64,000 nucleotides of DNA from Armatimonadota bacterium (GTDB taxonomy: Bacteria > Armatimonadota > UBA5829 > DTJY01). Where the stretch lies: NCBI GenBank assembly GCA_029907255.1, contig JARYMF010000006.1:134426-198425 (forward strand), in the 5' to 3' direction. The position numbers were made by a program, and so were the translations under genes. Numbering within the stretch: the first letter of the stretch is position 1; the number at the start of each line of letters is the position of its first letter. Of the stretch, positions 1 to 8,608 are shown one piece after another. The notes below the pieces were generated by a model. The model worked only from the letters and a program-made list of their open reading frames with translations. It made no database searches and was not told where the DNA came from.

Positions 1-245
1 CAGAATGCTTTCAACAGCTGGGGATTTTTTAGCGGCAGGTTATCAGGCGACACCCCTATCATATCAAAGATATTTTGGGCATCGGACTCATTCAGCGGAA
101 TTCCCATGCCCGAACCTAAACATAATGCAATTGTATTAACAACGGAATACCAGGTAGCTTGTTCCCTGGCTGTATCCATATCAATGATACAACGGCCTTC
201 AAGTTCGGCAGCTCGTTCCTGTTGTTCCAAATCTCGCTCTGTCAT
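1..245 (-). CDS. Hypothetical protein, 3' end outside window
   Basis: An open reading frame starts with ATG at 245 and runs without a stop to the left edge, giving 81 visible residues that begin MTERDLEQQERAAELEG. A strong ribosome binding site (TAAGGAGGGA on the minus strand, 251-260) sits 5-6 bases upstream, which is why I accept it. The visible part is acidic with an amphipathic start and no signal peptide. I do not recognise the family. It lies 35 bases downstream of the stop of the barrel-like gene at 281-1051 and is probably co-transcribed with it. Confidence 0.6.
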   Translation of the reverse strand, partial: MTERDLEQQERAAELEGRCIIDMDTAREQATWYSVVNTIALCLGSGMGIPLNESDAQNIFDMIGVSPDNLPLKNPQLLKAF

Positions 246-280
246 TTTTCTCCCTCCTTAGAAAAGTAATTTTCAATTCT

Positions 281-1051
281 TCACTGTTTAAATCTCGCGC
301 CTAATATCAAATGGTTGTCGGCAGTCCCAGCAAATCTTTCAATATCATGCAGTAGCTCATATCTTAGAAAAGCTACCAGACCATTTTGAAAATCAACACT
401 AGTTTCGAGAGCATAGTCGGTAAAGTCCTTACGATTCAGTATATTTCCCTGGTGTTCACTCACATAATGTAACCAGCCATGCCCATATATCCTATTCTTT
501 TTCAGTGAACCAATTTTGCAAGTTACCGATGTTGCTAGGTCCCATCGGTAATCAACCACTCTGCGGTTCAAATATTTCCCTACAGATACGTACAACATCG
601 GCTCTGAAAGCTGTTGAAAACTTAGCCCATAGAGCTCGTATGCTTCATTTAGATTGTCAAAGCTATCAACATCATGAAAAGATTGATGCTTTATGAAAGC
701 GCGCCACCTCGCATTACCTCTTAGAGTAGTATACCCTGGCTCAATAGTATAGATTACACGGCGCGGCATGAACTCTGTACCTTTATTCTCAATCCAGGTA
801 AAGATGTCTGCGAAGAAATAGTAACTGCCTTCCTTTGCCATCTTTTTTTGAAATGTTGCTCCTAAACTTCCAGCTGTGTCATATAAGCTGCTGCCCGATA
901 TTATTCCAAAAAAAGCGGCTGCAGAGCTCATAGCACCATTTAGTGCAAACGATGGCTCAGACCATTCAATCTGCGGACTTGTTGCTACCAAAGAACAACT
1001 CATCGCAAAAATTGCGCTTAAAAAACAAATTGCGATTAAGGATGTTCGCAT
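281..1051 (-). CDS. Exported, possibly outer-membrane barrel-like protein
   Basis: This 256-residue protein starts with a hydrophobic signal (residues 1-20, ending AMSCS). The cysteine could be a lipoprotein site, but the lipobox is imperfect. The rest is rich in alternating aromatic and polar residues and ends in a short hydrophobic/aromatic strand (LILGARFKQ), a pattern seen in outer-membrane beta-barrels. The ATG at 1049-1051 has an AGGAAGG ribosome binding site 8-9 bases upstream. No enzymatic motif is visible. The envelope location is inference; no specific family is recognised. The flavin-binding-like gene lies 25 bases upstream on the same strand, so the two may form an operon. Confidence 0.55.
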   Translation of the reverse strand: MRTSLIAICFLSAIFAMSCSLVATSPQIEWSEPSFALNGAMSSAAAFFGIISGSSLYDTAGSLGATFQKKMAKEGSYYFFADIFTWIENKGTEFMPRRVIYTIEPGYTTLRGNARWRAFIKHQSFHDVDSFDNLNEAYELYGLSFQQLSEPMLYVSVGKYLNRRVVDYRWDLATSVTCKIGSLKKNRIYGHGWLHYVSEHQGNILNRKDFTDYALETSVDFQNGLVAFLRYELLHDIERFAGTADNHLILGARFKQ

Positions 1052-1076
1052 CCGACAATCCTTCCTATTCAGATAT

Positions 1077-1460
1077 TTAGGGTGGCGGTGCTAAATGACA
1101 CTCCTCTACCCGAAATACAACTGCGCCATGAATCGGGAAACCTGGAACGACATTCCTCATCTCTGCAACAAGCTGATAATCAGTCTCGTTTGATTCATAC
1201 CGTGCCCTGCCTTTAAGCACGTATGCCTCATATCCACCCGCACGGTCGCTTACCATAGCATAAGCCTTGCTCCATCCTTTGAGAGCCTTTTCTATGCCCG
1301 TCGCATTCGTGACAGGGAAAGCAATTGTGTCCCCGCCAATGATTCGAGCGTAGTACATAGGAAACATGCGAACGCTATCATTGGCTCGGACAACCAAAGG
1401 AATGTAGTAGTCTTGCAGATTCAACTCAACTATGTTCTTAATCCTTTCAGTCAGGCGCAT
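1077..1460 (-). CDS. Pyridoxamine 5'-phosphate oxidase-like FMN-binding protein
   Basis: This 127-residue protein has the layout of the small PNPOx-like split-barrel family. An N-terminal helix is followed by a strand that reads a substrate pocket (LVVRANDSVRMFPMYYARI), a 'gDTIAFPVTNATG' segment, the 'GYEAYVLKGRARYE' segment that in the family precedes the FMN phosphate site, and a C-terminal 'PGFPIHGAVVFRVEE' strand. Members bind FMN, F420 or heme; the substrate cannot be read here. The ATG at 1460 has only a distant G-rich site (GGGGGA about 14 bases upstream), so initiation may be weak. It shares a strand with the barrel-like gene and is divergent from uspA. Confidence 0.65.
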   Translation of the reverse strand: MRLTERIKNIVELNLQDYYIPLVVRANDSVRMFPMYYARIIGGDTIAFPVTNATGIEKALKGWSKAYAMVSDRAGGYEAYVLKGRARYESNETDYQLVAEMRNVVPGFPIHGAVVFRVEECHLAPPP

Positions 1461-1669
1461 GTTTTTTACTTAATCCCCCGGATTCCGCAACCATTAATGC
1501 CATTTTTTTGGTACCCAACTCCACGCCCTTCGAAAACCCACCAACAACGATAACTACAGGCGGAGAGCGAATGGATATCAACCACCCAAAAAGTTGCTTG
1601 TTTTATTTCAGGTCCTAACTGGCCATAAACAAAAATAGACGTTGCACTTTATAACCAGAGGAAATAACA

Positions 1670-2074
1670 ATGCGGGTTCTAGTATGTACAGATGGCTCCG
1701 AGTTTTCTTATGAAGCGGCAAGACAATTTATTAAGCTTACGCACGGCACAAGGCATGACATCTTGGTTTTATACGTTATGCCGCTTCTAACTATTGGGCG
1801 GGACACAAGCTATCTTGAGATTCAAGAGGAACGCGAAGGTCGTGCAGCCCTTAATACTGTGAAAAATATTTTTGACGAGGTTGCCATTCCGATAAAAACT
1901 GAAATTAGACAAGGGATTCCTGCAGATACCATTGTTCAGGTAGCCCGTGAAGGAAATTTCGACCTGATTGTTATGGGCCATCGCGGGAAGGGAGGTTTTC
2001 GAGAATTTTTGCTCGGGAGCGTGAGCAAGCACATAATCCAGAATGCGCCATGTTCGGTGCTGGTGGCAAGATGA
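1670..2074 (+). CDS. Universal stress protein, UspA family
   Basis: This 134-residue single UspA domain begins MRVLVCTDGSEFSYEAA. The ATP-binding signature G-x2-G-x9-G-S is intact near the C-terminus (MGHRGKGGFREFLLGS), and the protein ends in the typical NAPCSVLVAR strand. It is therefore likely an ATP-binding type that dimerises in the cytoplasm; the physiological trigger is unknown. AGAGGA lies 7 bases before the ATG. Its stop codon overlaps the adenylate kinase start (ATGA, 2071-2074), so the two are probably translated as a coupled pair. Confidence 0.9.
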   Translation: MRVLVCTDGSEFSYEAARQFIKLTHGTRHDILVLYVMPLLTIGRDTSYLEIQEEREGRAALNTVKNIFDEVAIPIKTEIRQGIPADTIVQVAREGNFDLIVMGHRGKGGFREFLLGSVSKHIIQNAPCSVLVAR

Positions 2075-2652
2075 AACTTTCAATAATTGGCCCGCCTGGC
2101 TCAGGCAAAACCACGCAAGCCGAGCTGATTAGCAAAAATTGTGGTCTGACTCATATCTACATGGGAAGGCTTCTGCGGATTGAAGCTCAGGGAGATTCGC
2201 CGTTTGCAGAGAGGATTCGATGCTATTTGGAAGCAGGTCTCCTAGTGCCACTCGACATAGTCCACTACATCTTGGAACGAGAAATCGAACACGTTAAGGA
2301 TGGGTATATCCTCGATGGGTTTCCAAGGACTCTCGAGCAGGCACTAGATCTCGACGTTCTGTTACAGAAGAGAAGCGAACATTTGGATGCCGTTATCTAC
2401 TTGGTTGTCAGCGATGAAGAGATAACAAGACGGCTTATTGAACGTGGGCGTAAGGATGACACGCCAGAGCTCATTCGACGACGCATTGAGGTTTTTCGCA
2501 CGGAGATTCAACCTGTATTAAATTATTACCAAATTGAGGAAATACTGGTGCCAGTCAACGGTATTGGCGACCCATTAGAAGTAGAACAGCGTATTTTTGA
2601 TGAACTAGCGGCGCGACACCGACTTTCATCCAGGTGTCGAAGAAAAAATTAA
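2071..2652 (+). CDS. adk: Adenylate kinase family, short-LID form
   Basis: This 193-residue nucleoside monophosphate kinase interconverts ATP + AMP and 2 ADP. Visible landmarks are the P-loop GPPGSGKTT (residues 7-15), the AMP-binding DGFPRT segment, and the arginine-rich ERGRKDDTPELIRRRI segment. The long zinc-type LID insert of most bacterial Adk proteins is absent, so this is the short-LID type. I chose ATG 2071 over the in-frame ATG at 2050 because the P-loop strand starts right after it and it forms an ATGA overlap with the uspA stop. No ribosomal-protein or secY neighbours are present, unlike the usual adk location, so it may be a second copy or a related NMP kinase. Confidence 0.85.
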   Translation: MKLSIIGPPGSGKTTQAELISKNCGLTHIYMGRLLRIEAQGDSPFAERIRCYLEAGLLVPLDIVHYILEREIEHVKDGYILDGFPRTLEQALDLDVLLQKRSEHLDAVIYLVVSDEEITRRLIERGRKDDTPELIRRRIEVFRTEIQPVLNYYQIEEILVPVNGIGDPLEVEQRIFDELAARHRLSSRCRRKN

Positions 2653-2724
2653 TCTGAGCTTAAAAGAAACGGAAATCAAAAATCTATGCAGTCAATAAGG
2701 GATTGATATAAGGAGGTAGTTGCA

Positions 2725-4383
2725 ATGGTGCCAAAAAGGATTTTGCTGCAAATTGTTTTCTTTACCACATTAGCCATACTGTCTTCGGGCGCTGTACAAG
2801 GTGTTCAGGTATATTTAGGAAATCAGCTTGTGAGCAATACCCAAATAGCACCGGTGGTAGTCTCGGGCGAAACGCTTGTGCCAATCCGACCGCTTGTTGA
2901 TATCCTAGGGGGAGACATAGCTTGGGATCCTTATAATAAAATTTTAACCGTGACATCCGATAAGGGGAAGAGCACTCTTAGAATTGGACAGCGGGATGGT
3001 TTGGTACTGGGCAAGAAGGTGCTATTTGCCAGACCACCGATTTTGTTCGGTGGATATGCTTTTGCCCCAATATTATTTTTCACAGATATGTTCCAAACTG
3101 CAGTAATATGGGACCCCGTTCAACAAAGGATTAGGCTCGAGCCGGTTTTCCCAGGGAGATATGCACCACCCCGAATATTATATCCCCCACCTGGAGTGGC
3201 TCAACCTCCGTCTGCCAAAGCCGAGCCTGGAATGCAAACCGTGCGAGGAACCGCCATTCGAGTTATACCATCTCCAGGCAACCCTAGAATAACGATAAGA
3301 ACCCAAGGGCGCGATGTAACATTCACGGTTGCCCGCAACGCCGTCATTGTGCGTGGAGCACTCGGCCAGCGGGGCGTAGAAGTAAAGCTTGGGGAGATTA
3401 GACCAGGCGACCAAGTTGTACTTACCCTTGATGAAAGAAAAGTTGTTAGAAGCATTCGGGCAAAATATCAAGAAATTCGCGGAAGAGTACAATCAATCGG
3501 CACGTCTAGTATAACGCTTGATACCGGTAGAACGCTCACCATTTCTGAAGATACACAAATTCTGCTGCCTGAAGACGTCACAGGCGAACTTTCAGACCTT
3601 CGCTTGGGAGATTTGATCATCGCGAGCATCATCCCGGGCACCAACGAAGCGCTAGCACTTCGGGTTGTCTCACAACCTGAACCACCAAATCCAAACAGCG
3701 AGGCGGCACTAAGCCTTAATACAACAGGACCGCTTAAAGAAGGCGACACACTTGTGATTACTTTCCTAGCATACCCAGGAGGTACTGCAACTTATACGAT
3801 TCCTGGGCTTGCAGAAAACGTGCCCATGACCGAGACTTCTCCGGGCGTATATACCGGCGAATATAATGTAAAACAAGGGGACGTACTCCAAGGAGCCAAA
3901 GTCACCGTTAGATTCGTCGACCCACAGGGCAGGTCATATAGCGTAACTTCGAGGCGCCCTATTAGTATTGTTACCTCTGGAGGCTACCTTCCGAGGATAA
4001 CTTATCCTAGCCAAGGGCAGCAAGTCAGAAGTCCACTAGTTGTTGAGGGATTCGCTCAACCCGGTGCGATAGTTAGGGTTACAGTCGGCTACTACCAGAA
4101 CCTCTTAGGCAGTCTCCCTCTTCAAGGTATTACCGCCGTAGAAGACGTGGTTGCAGACGCTGATGGCCGCTTCAGAACCTCTCCATTGCCAATTACTGTG
4201 CCATGGGAAGGGGCCGAGGAAAATATACCTTTCGACAAAGGCTGGGATTATGGGCAACTATCAAGTTTTTACCGACTTCCAGAACATCCGCTAGTCTATA
4301 CAATTACAGCCAGTGTGCTAAATGAGAAAGGCGAGGAAGTAGCAGCATACACTATAACAGTTAGGAAACAACCTGGAAGATAG
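2725..4383 (+). CDS. Secreted stalk-domain (copper amine oxidase N-like) protein
   Basis: This 552-residue exported protein has a signal peptide (residues 1-26). Residues about 28-140 are a copper-amine-oxidase N-terminal/stalk domain: VSGETLVPIRPLVDILGGD, then 'WDPYNKILTVT' and a second half ending 'VIWDPVQQRIRLEP'. Two related beta-rich units follow (about 165-250, starting TVRGTAIRVIPS; about 250-320, starting EIRGRVQSIGTSS), then Ig-like beta-sandwich material with GVYTGEYNV and YPSQGQQV segments. No catalytic copper-oxidase part is present, so this is a cell-surface or envelope protein, not an oxidase. Ribosome binding site AAGGAGGT lies 7 bases before ATG. A second stalk protein lies at 6628-7530. 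Confidence 0.85.
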   Translation: MVPKRILLQIVFFTTLAILSSGAVQGVQVYLGNQLVSNTQIAPVVVSGETLVPIRPLVDILGGDIAWDPYNKILTVTSDKGKSTLRIGQRDGLVLGKKVLFARPPILFGGYAFAPILFFTDMFQTAVIWDPVQQRIRLEPVFPGRYAPPRILYPPPGVAQPPSAKAEPGMQTVRGTAIRVIPSPGNPRITIRTQGRDVTFTVARNAVIVRGALGQRGVEVKLGEIRPGDQVVLTLDERKVVRSIRAKYQEIRGRVQSIGTSSITLDTGRTLTISEDTQILLPEDVTGELSDLRLGDLIIASIIPGTNEALALRVVSQPEPPNPNSEAALSLNTTGPLKEGDTLVITFLAYPGGTATYTIPGLAENVPMTETSPGVYTGEYNVKQGDVLQGAKVTVRFVDPQGRSYSVTSRRPISIVTSGGYLPRITYPSQGQQVRSPLVVEGFAQPGAIVRVTVGYYQNLLGSLPLQGITAVEDVVADADGRFRTSPLPITVPWEGAEENIPFDKGWDYGQLSSFYRLPEHPLVYTITASVLNEKGEEVAAYTITVRKQPGR

Positions 4384-4481
4384 CTGTTAGAAGGTAAATC
4401 AACCCCATGGCCAGTAATATAGCCTAAAGGAATATTGCCAAAAGGGCAGAATCGGCACCAGCAACTGGAACGGAAAGCAGA

Positions 4482-5330
4482 ATGGCCAAACTGCTTAAAC
4501 AGACATATGGCTTCGCCAAAGAGGTCATGGACAATTTCAGCAAGGATAGGGGATCATTATTCGCGGCTGCGATTGCCTTTTATGGGTTAATCTCCATTAT
4601 ACCGCTACTCCTACTAGGAATTGCAGTTTTAGGTTATATCTTAGGCTCTGAATCAGCAAGGCACCAGGTTATAACTTTTGTAAGGAATTTCATACCCGTC
4701 GGCCGCGAGGAACTAGAGCGAAATCTAGTTCTTCTTAGCAAACAATCAAGCATTCTTGGTGGCATAGGAATTTTAGCCTTACTGTGGACAGGAAGTCAGG
4801 TGTTTGTCATCTTGCAACATGCGATTAACACTGCATTGGGTAGCACGAAGCGCATAGGGTTTCTTCGTGCAAGGGCTACTGCTTTGGCTATGGTAATCAT
4901 AATAGGTATTCTTTTTATACTTTCTGTGGGCATGTCCTCATTAGCAGACATTATCCGAGGATTTGACATCAAGCTACTAGGCAAAGAGCTTGTGGATTTT
5001 CAACTTGCATGGAATGTGTTTTTTGGAATACTTGTTCCTTTTGTCATTTCGGTTATAGCATTTACTTTAATTTATAAATATCTTCCGTTGGCAGATGTTG
5101 ACCTTCGCGGGCCAATATTAGGAGGATTAACAGCAGGCATCTTGTTCGAGATTGCCAAGTACGGTTTTCAGTGGTACGTCACAAACATTGCCAACTTCAA
5201 TGCTGTTTATGGCACACTTGGAGGTGTTGTTATTCTGGTTTTGTGGATATACTATACATCTCTAATAGGCGTTCTAGGCGCAGAGGTAGCTTCCGTATAT
5301 ATAGAGCGAACTAAACAAAAAGAAGGATGA
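4482..5330 (+). CDS. YihY/BrkB family inner-membrane protein
   Basis: This 282-residue integral membrane protein has about six transmembrane segments. Family landmarks include an N-terminal 'KDRGSLFAAAIAFYGLISIIP' type segment (residues about 22-42), the LLWTGSQVF segment, 'YKYLPLADVDLRGPILGG' before the last helices, and a final 'NFNAVYGTLGGVVILVLW' region. Members are often labelled virulence factor BrkB or ribonuclease BN; neither activity is secure, and a transport role is only inferred. The start is ATG 4482 with a weak GGAA site. It is 7 bases upstream of the AI-2E family gene and probably co-transcribed. Confidence 0.85.
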   Translation: MAKLLKQTYGFAKEVMDNFSKDRGSLFAAAIAFYGLISIIPLLLLGIAVLGYILGSESARHQVITFVRNFIPVGREELERNLVLLSKQSSILGGIGILALLWTGSQVFVILQHAINTALGSTKRIGFLRARATALAMVIIIGILFILSVGMSSLADIIRGFDIKLLGKELVDFQLAWNVFFGILVPFVISVIAFTLIYKYLPLADVDLRGPILGGLTAGILFEIAKYGFQWYVTNIANFNAVYGTLGGVVILVLWIYYTSLIGVLGAEVASVYIERTKQKEG

Positions 5331-5337
5331 TGCCCGA

Positions 5338-6408
5338 ATGCCGAAATTACAAACCGAATACGCAAGATCCTGGACACCATTAATTTTGATTGCAACCAGC
5401 ATTGCCCTGCTCTATCTTCTTTGGGATGTTCTCGTCATTTTTGTTCTTGCTGCTTTGCTTGCCTTTGTCGTCGCCCCATTTGTTGGACTGCTGGAAAAAA
5501 AACTCCCAAGAATCTTCGCAATCCTCACCGTCTATCTACTAATCGTCATTATTATCATCGTGCTTACAGGTCTGCTAGCGCCCGTTGTAAGCAACCAGTT
5601 TCAGCAATTTATTGACTCTGTACCTCATTATCTATCCAGAGCACGCGACATCTTAGACAACCTTCAAGAGCGATACTTTGCGCTTCCTGGACAATGGCGG
5701 AGATTGGTTGACAAAGGGCTCACGGAACTCCAAACAGCAGCAATTAAATTGACGAGCCTGACTCTGCCGGTTGTTTCAGCTTTGTTCGGCGGTTTCTTTG
5801 CCTTGATTTTTATTCCATTACTTACTTTTTTCATGCTACTAAACGCAAACGGATACAGACGAATGATTCTCGCCATTACACCGCGACAACACCAGGAAAG
5901 TATTGATGACTTATTAACTTGTGCCGGACAAGCTTTTCGCAGCTTTCTCAAAGGCGAAATTTTTCTAATGCTTACTGTTGGCTTGGTAACTGGAATTGGC
6001 CTCTACCTTGTAGGAATGCCATACCCGGTTGTCTTTGCCGTTGTGGCCGGGCTCTTGGAAATCGTGCCGACCTTCGGGCCTGTGTTGACAACCATTATCG
6101 TCACTCTGGTGGCAGTATTGATAAACCCTGTGCTCGCTTTGAAAGCCGCTGGTGTTACAATATTAGTACAGGTCGCCGAGAATGTGCTTTTAGCCCCGTT
6201 GGTAATGTCAAAAGCAGTTGGGTTGGAGCCAGTAACAGTCGCATTATCGGTTCTCATTGGTGGCAGTCTGGCTGGGGTTGTGGGCGCCCTCGTAGCGATT
6301 CCTTTGGCGGTTATCATAAAAATAATCCTCATTTATTTCTATGCCGATGAATCAAAGCTGGTTGCCGGCGACCGAGCAGTATGCAAGAAAACCAATCGGG
6401 TTAACTGA
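5338..6408 (+). CDS. AI-2E family transporter / PerM-like permease
   Basis: This 356-residue membrane protein has the family arrangement: two N-terminal helices (LLYLLWDVLVIFVLAALLA), a soluble amphipathic stretch (about 85-140), and a C-terminal block of helices containing 'EIVPTFGPVLTTI' and 'PLVMSKAVGLEPVTVALSVL', typical of this family. Some members export autoinducer-2 and others act in sodium/proton exchange; the substrate here is unknown. It starts 7 bases after the YihY-like stop, with AAGGATGA as a likely ribosome binding site. Confidence 0.85.
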   Translation: MPKLQTEYARSWTPLILIATSIALLYLLWDVLVIFVLAALLAFVVAPFVGLLEKKLPRIFAILTVYLLIVIIIIVLTGLLAPVVSNQFQQFIDSVPHYLSRARDILDNLQERYFALPGQWRRLVDKGLTELQTAAIKLTSLTLPVVSALFGGFFALIFIPLLTFFMLLNANGYRRMILAITPRQHQESIDDLLTCAGQAFRSFLKGEIFLMLTVGLVTGIGLYLVGMPYPVVFAVVAGLLEIVPTFGPVLTTIIVTLVAVLINPVLALKAAGVTILVQVAENVLLAPLVMSKAVGLEPVTVALSVLIGGSLAGVVGALVAIPLAVIIKIILIYFYADESKLVAGDRAVCKKTNRVN

Positions 6409-6418
6409 ATAATACTTA

Positions 6419-6533
6419 AGCTTTTATCAAAAGCTGAAGCAAATGCTCAAAGGTTGTTCGAGTAAGCATTACATCTACGCCAGGCGTGACCTTCGTTTGC
6501 AAATTTAAGAGCTTCAGCACATAAAACGTGCTG
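6419..6533 (+). ncRNA. Candidate structured leader RNA with exclusive pairings
   Basis: The 219-base gap before the second stalk-protein gene contains nested complementary segments. GCTGAAGC (6433-6440) pairs perfectly with GCTTCAGC (6511-6518) and encloses AATGCT/AGCATT (6442-6447 with 6465-6470) and ACGC/GCGT (6477-6480 with 6484-6487). Two other hairpins compete with the closing stem: AGCTTTT/AAAAGCT (6419-6425 with 6429-6435) uses its 5' strand, and CAGCAC/GTGCTG (6515-6520 with 6528-6533) uses its 3' strand. This is switch-like geometry, but I match it to no known riboswitch class and did not compute folding energy. Confidence 0.3.
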
Positions 6534-6627
6534 TAACATTCCCTTCTAAAGTCTGCCTCTTATCTTGTTTCATCTTCTTTAAGGAAAGGAATATACAAAA
6601 TTGGGAACAAATGTGAGGCGATAGAAG

Positions 6628-7530
6628 ATGGCAATGAAGAAGTCAATAGTAATTGCCTCGGTATTCATGCTACTTTTCACCGCGCCATTCGCTGCTAGCT
6701 CAGCTGGGTTGGTACAAAACACAGTGCTAACGGGAAATACCGTAGCACTGACAGGATTCATGGTTCTACCAACTATCACCGAACAATGCCGACCAATCAG
6801 AATTGTGTTTAACATCAAAAACAATGCATCAATGCCAATTTCTTCTCAACGACCGTTCTCAGGCATGACATATACATCGCAAAAGACATTTGGAGATCTT
6901 GGCTACGAATCCCAACCTGATCGGTATATGGTCGGCGTTTCTCTAAACGGCGGAAATGACGGATATCCTTATAGATGGGGATTTCGCGGAACGCTTGAGC
7001 CTGGCGATTCAATCACCGTCACCGGTCTTTTAACGATAATCGACAAAGGCAGCTACACACTAACACCAGCCTTGTTGAAAGGCGGCAAACCAATTGGCAA
7101 ACCACAGATTGCTCCCATAACAGTAAATGTCATAGGGTGTAAATCTCAGACTGAAGCTATTGTGCCACGCCCAGGAAAACCTTTGCAACCGATTATTAAC
7201 GGACAACCTCTTCCAGAACCGGTAATACCGTATATGATTGGAGATACTGTGCTTCTGCCAGCAAGACCAGTATTCGATGCACTAGGGGCTAACATAGTAT
7301 GGACACCTCGCTCGGTGATTTTTCGACAGCCTGGCGTCACACTTGAGATATTTGCGGGAACTCAGAGGGCACTACTGAATGGCGTGCCAATTTGCCTGCC
7401 AATTTCTTCTTATGTATACGGTGGGATAACCTACATTCCGCCGAGATATGTGGTACCGCTCTTTGGAGCAGGGGTACTTTGGGAACCATACCCAAGGACA
7501 ATTCGCATTCTCGGGCCGGAGTATTGGTAG
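6628..7530 (+). CDS. Secreted protein: BsuPI-like plus stalk domain
   Basis: This 300-residue exported protein has a signal peptide (residues 1-25, MAMKKSIVIASVFMLLFTAP, cleavage near ASSAG). Residues about 30-170 form a beta-sandwich resembling the intracellular-proteinase-inhibitor (BsuPI) fold: 'RIVFNIKNNASMPI', then 'WGFRGTLEPGDSITVTG' and 'KGSYTLTPALL'. Residues about 185-298 are a copper-amine-oxidase N-like stalk domain (PIINGQPLPEP, then 'LLPARPVFDALGANIVWTP', ending 'GVLWEPYPRTIRIL'). No catalytic residues are recognised; an envelope scaffold or binding role is inferred. Start is ATG 6628 with GAGG upstream; ATG 6634 is an alternative. It is convergent with the radical SAM gene. Confidence 0.8.
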   Translation: MAMKKSIVIASVFMLLFTAPFAASSAGLVQNTVLTGNTVALTGFMVLPTITEQCRPIRIVFNIKNNASMPISSQRPFSGMTYTSQKTFGDLGYESQPDRYMVGVSLNGGNDGYPYRWGFRGTLEPGDSITVTGLLTIIDKGSYTLTPALLKGGKPIGKPQIAPITVNVIGCKSQTEAIVPRPGKPLQPIINGQPLPEPVIPYMIGDTVLLPARPVFDALGANIVWTPRSVIFRQPGVTLEIFAGTQRALLNGVPICLPISSYVYGGITYIPPRYVVPLFGAGVLWEPYPRTIRILGPEYW

Positions 7531-7585
7531 AAGCCAAGCTTAAACGTTGTTAGCTCAATACCTCAGCTCCGAAAGGATGTAAATA

Positions 7586-8542
7586 TCACTCAGCAAACCG
7601 CCATAGACCTTCGGCACGAGCAATTCGAAGGGCTTCTCGGTATTCTTCAGAGGTTATTCTCCTCCCTATAGTGGGATGACCAATAGCTTTTGCCAACGGC
7701 CTGTATTGGTCCATGATATTTATGTAGGTGTCGCGGCTTATCTCATTTGCAATAAAATGAAGCACATTCTGGGTTTCTGCCATGTTATTCGGTAAAACGA
7801 GGTGTCTAACAATCAGCCCATGAAGCGCGATTCCCCGGTCATCAACCACCAAATCACCCACCTGCCGATGCATCTCCCTCAGTGCTTCTCGGTTCCGGTC
7901 CCAATAATCTGGCACACCTGAGAAGATGCGACCTTTCTCGTTACTTCCATATTTTGCATCTGGCATGTATATATCAACAATACCGTCAAGGATGGCAAGA
8001 AGCTTTACTGGTTCATATCCGCCGCAGTTGTATACTAATGGGATATCCAAACCCATCTCAGCTGCTATTTCCAACGCAGAAAGTATTTGCGGCACCTGGT
8101 GCGTCGGTGTAACAAGGTTGATGTTATGGCAACCCTGGCGAGCTAGACTCAGCATTATTTCCGCGAGCTTCTCTATTCTTACCTCGTGCCCAACGCCACC
8201 CTGGCTTATTTCATAATTCTGGCAAAAAATACAAAGTAAGTTGCAGTTTCCAAAGAAAATTGTGCCCGACCCGTTGTAACCTACAAGTGGTGGTTCCTCC
8301 CCAAAATGCGGCCCATAACTTGAAACAACCGGATTCTTTCCGGTTCGGCAAACGCCTACTTGACCTGCAAGGCGGTCGATTCCACAGCATCGCGGGCATA
8401 GCTCGCACGCAGGCGTCATGAGCCTGTATGCGGCTTCAACACGCTCATGCAGCTCACCAGTTCTTTGGAGTTCTTTGTAAGATGGTTCAAACACTGAATC
8501 CTCGGAATGGAGCAGCAAACCAAAATAGGCTGGGCATCGCAA
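7586..8542 (-). CDS. PflX-like radical SAM protein (COG1313 type)
   Basis: This 318-residue radical SAM enzyme has the [4Fe-4S] motif CNLLCIFC (Cx3Cx2C, followed by QNYEIS). N-terminal cysteines in 'ACELCPRCCGIDR' and 'GVCRTG' are typical of proteins labelled PflX, related to pyruvate formate-lyase activases. Later landmarks are 'LVYNCGGYEP', 'VDIYMPDAKYG' and 'LIVRHLVLPNN'. The substrate is not known for the family and no glycyl-radical enzyme is nearby. The only workable start is TTG at 8540-8542; AAAAGG lies almost against it, so initiation may be weak. It is 66 bases downstream of gltX. Confidence 0.8.
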   Translation of the reverse strand: MRCPAYFGLLLHSEDSVFEPSYKELQRTGELHERVEAAYRLMTPACELCPRCCGIDRLAGQVGVCRTGKNPVVSSYGPHFGEEPPLVGYNGSGTIFFGNCNLLCIFCQNYEISQGGVGHEVRIEKLAEIMLSLARQGCHNINLVTPTHQVPQILSALEIAAEMGLDIPLVYNCGGYEPVKLLAILDGIVDIYMPDAKYGSNEKGRIFSGVPDYWDRNREALREMHRQVGDLVVDDRGIALHGLIVRHLVLPNNMAETQNVLHFIANEISRDTYINIMDQYRPLAKAIGHPTIGRRITSEEYREALRIARAEGLWRFAE

Positions 8543-8608
8543 ACCTTTTGAATTTTTCCCGCTATTACCCCGCTTTACTTTTCAATGTCTCAAAGGCCGC
8601 GAAACTTT

